This document shows positions 42,962-48,225 of a stretch of DNA of 48,225 bases, piece after piece (the stretch's first letter is position 1; each line of letters starts with the position of its first letter). The stretch comes from Bacillus sp. FJAT-28004 (GTDB lineage: Bacteria > Bacillota > Bacilli > Paenibacillales > Paenibacillaceae). Position numbers and translations under genes: made by a program. The DNA lies in the NCBI RefSeq assembly GCF_001280845.1, contig NZ_LGHP01000001.1, positions 2,799,151-2,847,375 of the forward strand, given 5' to 3'. The notes below the pieces were generated by a model, which had not been told where the DNA came from, searched no databases, and saw only the letters and a program-made list of their open reading frames with translations.

Positions 42962-43757
42962 CCAAAGAGTCAACTGCTGCTTCATCAGAATTCACTTTAT
43001 CATTACTTTGGATTAATTGTATTTTTGTAAGTATTTTCGTTTTACGCCTATATATTATCCATTTTTTATTTTTTATTCTTGGATTATCGGTTCTCACCAC
43101 ATATTTCTTACGTTCGTTATTAAGTTCCAGTAACCATAAGTCAATAAAAGCCCTGAAAATCGCAGAAATACCTAGAAAGATACCGATTGATATAAAATAC
43201 GTCACTTTATCAATATAACTTGTGACACCAGGAACATACTGTACAAATGGTGCTATAATTCCAAAAATAGGTGCAACAAAACCTGTAGATGCTTTAACCT
43301 TATCTAACGTAAATTGATATATTATTAAGTCATCTTCTTTTAGATGTCGGTGTCCACTGAACTTTCTATATGTGTTAAACCATAGAAACGAAATTTGAAG
43401 TAGCGAATACGATAACATACAGCTCACAAACAATATAAGCGAATTATCAGCCAATGGCTCATTTGCATTTATTAGATAATATGTAACTATAAGAGGAATA
43501 AATGTTGGAAAGACAGCATACTTAAACATTAAACCGGTCATGCCTTCATATAAATCATCTACGAAGAGCGTTGCGAAGTATTGAATAAGTATATACACAG
43601 CAGCAGTGTTAAATATGTAAGGTTCCGGAGCTTCCACCCTAGTAATAAACAGGAATTCGGTTATTATAAATAATACTGTCGTGCAAACGACAAAAATTCT
43701 TAACCATTTACTATTTATGAAATTTATATCATTAAGAAAAATTTCCTTTTTATCCAT
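42939..43757 (-). CDS. Multi-pass membrane protein, unknown function
   Basis: A 272-residue protein with about six helices (LRIFVVCTTVLFIITEFLFI; a second near AAVYILIQYFATLFV; FPTFIPLIVTYYLI; LILFVSCMLSYSLLQISFLW; VAPIFGIIAPFVQYVPGV; YFISIGIFLGISAIFRAFI) and a basic cytoplasmic tail of about 60 residues. ATG 43757 is five bases after GGAGG. No family recognised. The 3' end overlaps a transposase fragment on the other strand, so the last residues may not be original. Confidence 0.75.
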   Translation of the reverse strand: MDKKEIFLNDINFINSKWLRIFVVCTTVLFIITEFLFITRVEAPEPYIFNTAAVYILIQYFATLFVDDLYEGMTGLMFKYAVFPTFIPLIVTYYLINANEPLADNSLILFVSCMLSYSLLQISFLWFNTYRKFSGHRHLKEDDLIIYQFTLDKVKASTGFVAPIFGIIAPFVQYVPGVTSYIDKVTYFISIGIFLGISAIFRAFIDLWLLELNNERKKYVVRTDNPRIKNKKWIIYRRKTKILTKIQLIQSNDKVNSDEAAVDSLVTDNGTC

Positions 43758-43901
43758 AGCTTCCTCCAACAACAATGATGAATGATCAACGGTTATAAAC
43801 GAGTGTTACTTTTTCTACTTTTCTAGTGATCGTCAAACACATCGTTCATTTTTCCCCTTCCAAAAATCAGAAGATCCTCATTACCACAAAACTCACATAA
43901 A

Positions 43902-44330
43902 CTACTTCATACTTAATGACACAGAATACTCTGGCTTTAGCACTGCATTAGCGTAATCCTCTAGGCAGCCTCGATATAAAATGTCCGTTACTTCTTGAAA
44001 TCGTAGAATGTAATTCGTTTTGATATAATCATCAAGCGTTTCTTCTGTTGTCACTGCTGCATGTTTCCTAGTCTTCTTTAATCCGAGTAACGCATTCCTA
44101 AAACTTGATTTTCCGTTCCCTTTTAAATGGGCATCAAATACACGGTTACGTAGATTTCCTGATTTCCCGATATAAATGCACTCTTTATCATCAAGTCTTG
44201 AGAACATATATAAGCCACCGGTAAGAGGAAAATCAGACCTATTCAGTGTATTGATAATCAATGGTGTTAATTGAAGAAAATGGTCTAACGATCCCTCAAG
44301 TTGATTCTTCCACTCAGTATCAATTTTCAT
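43902..44330 (-). CDS. GIY-YIG nuclease-fold protein
   Basis: A 142-residue protein. GIY-YIG core: GGLYMFSR (about 38-45), CIYIGKSGNLRNRV (about 51-64) with Arg61/Arg63, and the C-terminal acidic motif CLEDYANAVLKPEYS that supplies the catalytic Glu. ATG 44330 follows AAGGAGG by seven bases. Such lone domains cut or nick DNA, or serve in mobile elements. It sits downstream of a two-HTH protein on the same strand (79-base gap), close to a tyrosine recombinase. Confidence 0.88.
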   Translation of the reverse strand: MKIDTEWKNQLEGSLDHFLQLTPLIINTLNRSDFPLTGGLYMFSRLDDKECIYIGKSGNLRNRVFDAHLKGNGKSSFRNALLGLKKTRKHAAVTTEETLDDYIKTNYILRFQEVTDILYRGCLEDYANAVLKPEYSVSLSMK

Positions 44331-44409
44331 GATTTCCTCCTTATTTAACACATGCTTTACTCTGAGTTATTCACCTTACGTTCTATAAAACCAACTTATC
44401 CCTAATTAC

Positions 44410-45390
44410 CTAGTGAATTTCTTCTATTAAAGATATTTTTTTAGCGATCCACTCCTGTAAACTTACCCCTTCCTTCGCAGCTAAAATATTAAGTGCATAC
44501 TTCTGCTGCTCCGGTAAGAAAAAGGTGATGGGTGACAATCCAGTATCAATGAGAACGCCATCGTACTTCGGTATTACTTCGCCCTCAACGATGAAAAGTT
44601 TTAACTTGTCTATTAAATCTGGATGTGTCGCAGGCATGATACCAAGCAAAACTGATTTACGAACTTCTACTACAAGTTTATCTTCAACAGATATTCTCAT
44701 ATTTGCTGGCCCTGCGTGTATGAAAAACTCTTCTAGAACGGCATATATAACCGAGTCCAGCGTCTTCGGAATTGGAAATATGAATTTTGCATAACCATAG
44801 GAAGTTAACGTCTTCTTTTCCTTGAGTTGAATAACTGGCTGCCAACCTTCTTTGATAGCCGTATCATGTGTAATCATACGATCGTCATTTGTTTGAAGGA
44901 AGGCTTCTACTTTACGATGATTTATTCGTTTTAACCGCGTAATACGTGCTATATTACCTTCTTTGGAATATGGCTGGTAAAGAAATATACCACTCCTCTT
45001 ATCAAAAAGTGTCTCCGTTTTTCCCGCATCGGGGTTTAGTTCTAAATAATGATTCAGATCAACCTCTTTTATGAAATATGTTTTTTTTCCACGATACTCT
45101 TTTTCGTAAAATTCAATTGAATTATCATTGATTAACTTATGGATATAAGTAGTTGATCGTCCCATCCGTTTAGCTGCTTCAGCTGAAGTTAAGTCATCCT
45201 TCTTATAGAGCACTTTAACACGATCAATCTCTTCTCTTGTGAAGCGAAATCCCCCATCTCCGCGATGAGTCTGTCTATTAACTGGTTCTAGTCTCTTTGA
45301 TTGATCCGAATGATTAACCAATTTATAGAGTGACGTTGTAGTCACTCCAATTTCCTCTGCGGCTTCTGCTACATTAAGATATTCACTCAT
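44410..45390 (-). CDS. DNA-binding protein with two helix-turn-helix domains
   Basis: A 326-residue protein. HTH 1 (about 4-50) has YLNVAEAAEEIGVTTTSLYK; HTH 2 (about 65-115) has LTSAEAAKRMGRSTTYIHKL and a wing-like YRGKKTYFIKEVDL. Both look like MerR/excisionase-type domains. The C-terminal 200 residues are an unrecognised alpha/beta region. GGGGAG precedes the ATG. Divergent from the tyrosine recombinase across a 316-base AT-rich region, so it could control recombinase expression or act as a recombination directionality factor; this is inference. Confidence 0.75.
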   Translation of the reverse strand: MSEYLNVAEAAEEIGVTTTSLYKLVNHSDQSKRLEPVNRQTHRGDGGFRFTREEIDRVKVLYKKDDLTSAEAAKRMGRSTTYIHKLINDNSIEFYEKEYRGKKTYFIKEVDLNHYLELNPDAGKTETLFDKRSGIFLYQPYSKEGNIARITRLKRINHRKVEAFLQTNDDRMITHDTAIKEGWQPVIQLKEKKTLTSYGYAKFIFPIPKTLDSVIYAVLEEFFIHAGPANMRISVEDKLVVEVRKSVLLGIMPATHPDLIDKLKLFIVEGEVIPKYDGVLIDTGLSPITFFLPEQQKYALNILAAKEGVSLQEWIAKKISLIEEIH

Positions 45391-45706
45391 CGTTTTTCTC
45401 TCCCCTTACTCTTCAGCTAATTCTATATTACTCATTGAATGCAATTCTTAAAATTTATCAATTATTATTATGTACTATTAAGTATACCACAGCTTCGAGT
45501 AACGCTTAATTACTTAATTACAGATATTTTAAACTAATGAATTCTCTATTCAGTTAATAAGTCTTTTAGATACTTATGTTAAACCTAAAAGAATAATCTA
45601 TTATTTTTGTTTAGATTTATATTTCGAATTTTATCTATCGAAATACTTTTCGAAAGATTATTTGATATAATAGAAATATATACCTTGATTCGGTTGGTGA
45701 TAAAGT
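45391..45706. promoter_or_regulatory. Divergent control region of HTH and recombinase genes
   Basis: 316 AT-rich bases. TATAAT at 45666-45671 is a good -10 for the recombinase; the -35 is weak. A GTACT-N4-AGTA inverted repeat near 45475 and TTTCGAAA near 45648-45655 are possible protein sites. None of the CCCGTTAGC repeat cores occur here. Confidence 0.45.
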
Positions 45707-46807
45707 ATGTATTCAAATCAATTATTAATAGAAAATACTAATTCTAATTTAATAGAAGTCTCAAATGATGAACCTTATATTCAAATTAAGAAAATGGTTT
45801 TGGATGGTCGTCACCTGCAGGATATGCTTGATCGTATCTCTATCAGTGAGGACTCAGAAGGGAATTACGATTATTCTTCTATTTCTAATATTGGCATGGT
45901 CTATCTGTATGTACATAACCGTGGAAGAAAACGTAAAATCCAGACCAAGGTTGAATACGTACGAGAGTTATTGAAATTTATTGAGTATGTTCGAATTATC
46001 GGAAAAGCAAATATAAAAGAACTCTCCCGATTTGACATGGAGACCTTACACTCTCTTCTTATTCGTAAATATACAAAACCTAAAACAAGTGAAAAGAAAT
46101 TAGTCATCATACGTTCGTTTCTCACTTGGTGCTTTGAAGAAGGATATCTTACTAAGAATATTAGTAGAGGGCTAAGATCGATCGCGAGTAGTAAACCTAA
46201 TATACCGGAGCGGGATATTGAGGAGTCGGATTTAAAGAGAGCCATTATCTATTACGCAGATCATCCCAAAACACAATCATTACTTATCATTCTAGGAATA
46301 AGTGCATTAAGACTCAATGAAGTCATTACTCCTAAGTGGGGAGATTTGTACTTTGACAAGAAAAGAGGAAGGTATTACTTAAAAACCTTAACGAAGCGGG
46401 ATAAGGTGCGTCATGCTCATATAAAGGATTATGCGCTTAAGGTACTAATTGAATACAGGAAACGGCTTGGCTTAAATATAGCTATCAATGCTGACGATCA
46501 AACACCCTTTTATCCAAATCGGTTTGGTCGGCATTATAGTCTATCTAGTCTTTCGACTTATTTATCTAAACAAATGGCAGATGCTAAATTGACGACAATT
46601 TACGGTGGACGGGTAACCCCCCATTATCTTCGACATTATTTCGCTCAAACTGCTTACACACAAGGAGCTCCTTTGGATTGGATCTCCGAGACATTAGGTC
46701 ACTCCTCTTCCACTATTACTAAAGAAAATTACCTCAGCAAACTACTGAAGAAAGAAAGAGATGTAAGTGATTTTGTAGATCTTGATATTGGTGAACATCA
46801 AGAATAA
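45707..46807 (+). CDS. Tyrosine recombinase/integrase
   Basis: A 366-residue site-specific recombinase of the XerC/D and phage-integrase class. N-terminal core-binding (SAM-like) domain about 60-155; catalytic domain about 170-350 with the full residue set: R202 in SALRLNEV, K230 in TLTKRDKVRH, H306 and R309 in PHYLRHYF, H332 in LGHSSSTI and the nucleophile Y342. Length is typical of element-encoded integrases. I did not see the extra IntI-specific insertion, but cannot exclude it by eye. It is transcribed away from the array of small repeat-flanked genes. Its attachment site is not identified. Confidence 0.92.
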   Translation: MYSNQLLIENTNSNLIEVSNDEPYIQIKKMVLDGRHLQDMLDRISISEDSEGNYDYSSISNIGMVYLYVHNRGRKRKIQTKVEYVRELLKFIEYVRIIGKANIKELSRFDMETLHSLLIRKYTKPKTSEKKLVIIRSFLTWCFEEGYLTKNISRGLRSIASSKPNIPERDIEESDLKRAIIYYADHPKTQSLLIILGISALRLNEVITPKWGDLYFDKKRGRYYLKTLTKRDKVRHAHIKDYALKVLIEYRKRLGLNIAINADDQTPFYPNRFGRHYSLSSLSTYLSKQMADAKLTTIYGGRVTPHYLRHYFAQTAYTQGAPLDWISETLGHSSSTITKENYLSKLLKKERDVSDFVDLDIGEHQE

Positions 46808-46879
46808 TTTTGTTTGGTTATTTGTTTCCAAGACAAGCTGACATTTAAACAATAAATTTGCTGCAGGAAGTGAAATATA

Positions 46880-47536
46880 ATGTATCTACTATTTGGATTG
46901 TTCGCCTTGCTCTTCGGTCTTATGATTGGCGGAAAAGTCGATCATATTTGTAATAGGCTTATTCACAATAATCTTCACTCAACTTCCACACTCAGAGTTC
47001 GTTTATTGTTAGGAGCTACATTTGGAATACTTGGATTTTTTTACGAGTTCTCAACAGAATGGATAATTGCCTTACCGTTTGTACTTACTGCCGTTATGGT
47101 GACAATAACTGATTTACGCCAGAAAATTATACCTGATATAATAATCTTACCAGGTATACTATTCCTAACACTCATTCGAATCTTTATTCATCCACTCCCC
47201 TATTGGAACTACTTATTTGCAGCGTTAATTGGAGCGGGTATATTTTATCTTATTGCATTAATTTGTTATAAAGAAAATCGCGCTCCTGTCATTGGCGGCG
47301 GTGATATAAAATTGCTCTTTTTAACTGGATTAGTTCTTGGTATACAACTATCCCTTTTGTCATTTTTATTATTTTGTTTTATGGGTACATTTGCCGCTTT
47401 ATACTTATTGATTATTGGTGGCTATAAAAAAGATACAACCATACCATTTGGCCCCTTTATTACAGCAGCAAGTTTTATCAGCTACATTTGGGGAGATAAT
47501 CTCTATCATATGATCTATTGGGCGGCTTTCTATTAG
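46880..47536 (+). CDS. Prepilin peptidase (A24 family), short form
   Basis: A 218-residue membrane aspartic protease with about seven helices. Catalytic aspartates: D78 in TDLRQKIIPD and D142 in the GxGD-type motif IGGGDIKLLF. It lacks the N-terminal zinc-binding methyltransferase domain of long PilD enzymes, so it is the TadV/ComC-short type. It would cleave prepilin-like leaders at the inner face of the membrane. No pilin or secretion ATPase gene lies in the window; it follows the recombinase by 72 bases. Confidence 0.9.
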   Translation: MYLLFGLFALLFGLMIGGKVDHICNRLIHNNLHSTSTLRVRLLLGATFGILGFFYEFSTEWIIALPFVLTAVMVTITDLRQKIIPDIIILPGILFLTLIRIFIHPLPYWNYLFAALIGAGIFYLIALICYKENRAPVIGGGDIKLLFLTGLVLGIQLSLLSFLLFCFMGTFAALYLLIIGGYKKDTTIPFGPFITAASFISYIWGDNLYHMIYWAAFY

Positions 47537-47642
47537 TCTCGAGTAAGAAGGCCGAAGCATTATCAAGAAAATGGGGACAACACTAAGGGGTTATTTATTA
47601 AATTTTACATGATTAAATATCATTCAGATCTTCAAGGACAAA

Positions 47643-47810
47643 TTGAAAAGAAATGAGTTCAAAAAACTAAGCGGACTACTAATGAAGTTAGAGCCTGGTT
47701 TAAGTGATCTACCTTTCGATAGATTGTCTTTACTCGAGCAAAGTAAGCTTGCATATCATCTTCTTCAAATAGAGGGAGATCGTAGTGAATATGAAAAAGA
47801 ACAATATTAA
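47643..47810 (+). CDS. Possible small protein, 55 residues
   Basis: A frame from TTG 47643 to TAA 47810 encodes a charged helical peptide (FKKLSGLLMKLEPGLSDLPF, DRLSLLEQSKLAYHLLQIEG). The composition looks coding, but AAGGA is only four bases from the TTG; a shorter start at the internal ATG would give 42 residues. No family recognised. The rest of the gap 47537-47992 holds a repeat and no other gene. Confidence 0.42.
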   Translation: MKRNEFKKLSGLLMKLEPGLSDLPFDRLSLLEQSKLAYHLLQIEGDRSEYEKEQY

Positions 47811-47900
47811 CAGAGATTACAGTGCGCGATCTCTACCCGATTATATACCGAGATGCGATCTCCGCTTAAAGTTCATATTTCCTAATTTCGAAGATCCTGT

Positions 47901-47976
47901 AAGAAAACGGCAGCCATGTATCAGCTGCCGTTTCTTCGTGCTTATTGAGCTAACGTTACCCGTTAGTTCAATAACC
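47901..47976 (+). repeat. Dispersed structured repeat, copy 11 (hairpin and right end)
   Basis: Hairpin AAACGGCAGC (47905-47914) with GCTGCCGTTT (47924-47933), then TTATTGAGCTAACG, TTAC and right core CCCGTTAGT (47959-47967) continuing into TCAATAA. Here the right end itself forms an inverted repeat. It lies 17 bases from the stop of the leftward gene at 47993; the left core is absent. Confidence 0.88.
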
Positions 47977-47992
47977 ACACAATACATTAAGT

Positions 47993-48225
47993 TCAAATTC
48001 CGAAATGTATCATATATTTCTGTTTTTCTTTTGCTTGTAAAATTTTTGATGCTAGTTCATTAAGCCCAACTGATTTCTTAAAGTGCTCTAAAGACGTGAC
48101 AACATCATAAAACAATGACAATGACTCAGGTGGAATAATTGTAATTCCCCAATAGGCTAAACCAAATTCAGGGCGATTAAAAGAATGAAAGTAGGTTTTC
48201 ATGATAGATAAATGTTTATTTACAC
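47993..48225 (-). CDS. Hypothetical protein (5' end beyond the window)
   Basis: A leftward frame open to the right edge. An ATG at 48202 gives 69 residues (FHSFNRPEFGLAYWGITIIP, SVGLNELASKILQAKEKQKY), but no ribosome binding site precedes it and the frame stays open through base 48225, so the true start is probably outside. No family recognised. Followed by structured repeat copy 11. Confidence 0.6.
   Translation of the reverse strand, partial: VNKHLSIMKTYFHSFNRPEFGLAYWGITIIPPESLSLFYDVVTSLEHFKKSVGLNELASKILQAKEKQKYMIHFGI

Noticed and set aside
47785..48063. Rightward frame of 92 residues
   Set aside because: It runs through repeat copy 11 and into the antisense of the leftward gene at 47993; a weak start site is present but the second half is not protein-like.

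Overview
The window looks like a chromosomal segment of a spore-forming Firmicute of the Paenibacillaceae, most likely Paenibacillus or a close relative. The evidence is AT-leaning codon use, strong AAGGAGG-type ribosome binding sites with frequent TTG starts, a YesM/YesN-type two-component system beside a polysaccharide-type ABC importer, and a guanidine-I riboswitch. No rRNA, tRNA, CRISPR array or complete insertion sequence was found.

Layout. 1-2.0 kb: a cut-off XRE regulator, a methyltransferase, and fragments of HxlR and ABC-F genes. 2.0-4.4 kb: a leftward operon of a 2-hydroxyacid dehydrogenase, a cupin and a Gfo/Idh/MocA oxidoreductase. 4.7-6.9 kb: a GT4 glycosyltransferase and a YfhP-like membrane hydrolase, followed by an IS3-family tail. 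7.2-22.3 kb: a carbohydrate locus with a large DUF5107/TPR protein, an AraC regulator, a secreted clan GH-D alpha-galactosidase-like enzyme, the collapsed remains of a second (GH36) alpha-galactosidase, a lipoprotein binding protein, a sensor kinase and response regulator, and two permeases. 22.3-28 kb: small stress and regulatory genes, including an HxlR regulator whose palindromic operator recurs before a downstream oxidoreductase/membrane protein pair, and an IS110 N-terminal fragment.

28.2-36.8 kb is a nitrogen-scavenging locus. A biotin-dependent carboxylase of the urea/guanidine carboxylase family, two DUF1989 proteins and allophanate hydrolase form one leftward operon. Its leader is a recognisable guanidine-I (ykkC) riboswitch with an overlapping terminator. 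This combination points to guanidine, not urea, as the substrate: guanidine to carboxyguanidine, to allophanate, to ammonia and CO2. A divergent APC permease is a candidate importer.

36.8-48.2 kb is accessory DNA. Small leftward genes (lipoproteins, small membrane proteins, a VOC protein, a VanZ protein) are each followed by a structured intergenic repeat. The repeat carries the core CCCGTTAGC at both ends in direct orientation, conserved AT-rich inner arms, and a GC-rich hairpin whose arms differ in sequence but stay paired. Eleven full or partial copies occur in the window. All have the same orientation and all lie downstream of a leftward gene or gene remnant. To the right are a two-HTH DNA-binding protein, a GIY-YIG protein, a divergent tyrosine recombinase with all catalytic residues, and a short prepilin peptidase. 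The layout of gene plus 3' structured repeat, with a divergent tyrosine recombinase, resembles an integron cassette array, but the repeats do not fit the attC consensus. This is the most unusual feature of the window. A family of terminator-like or MITE-like repeats is the main competing explanation.
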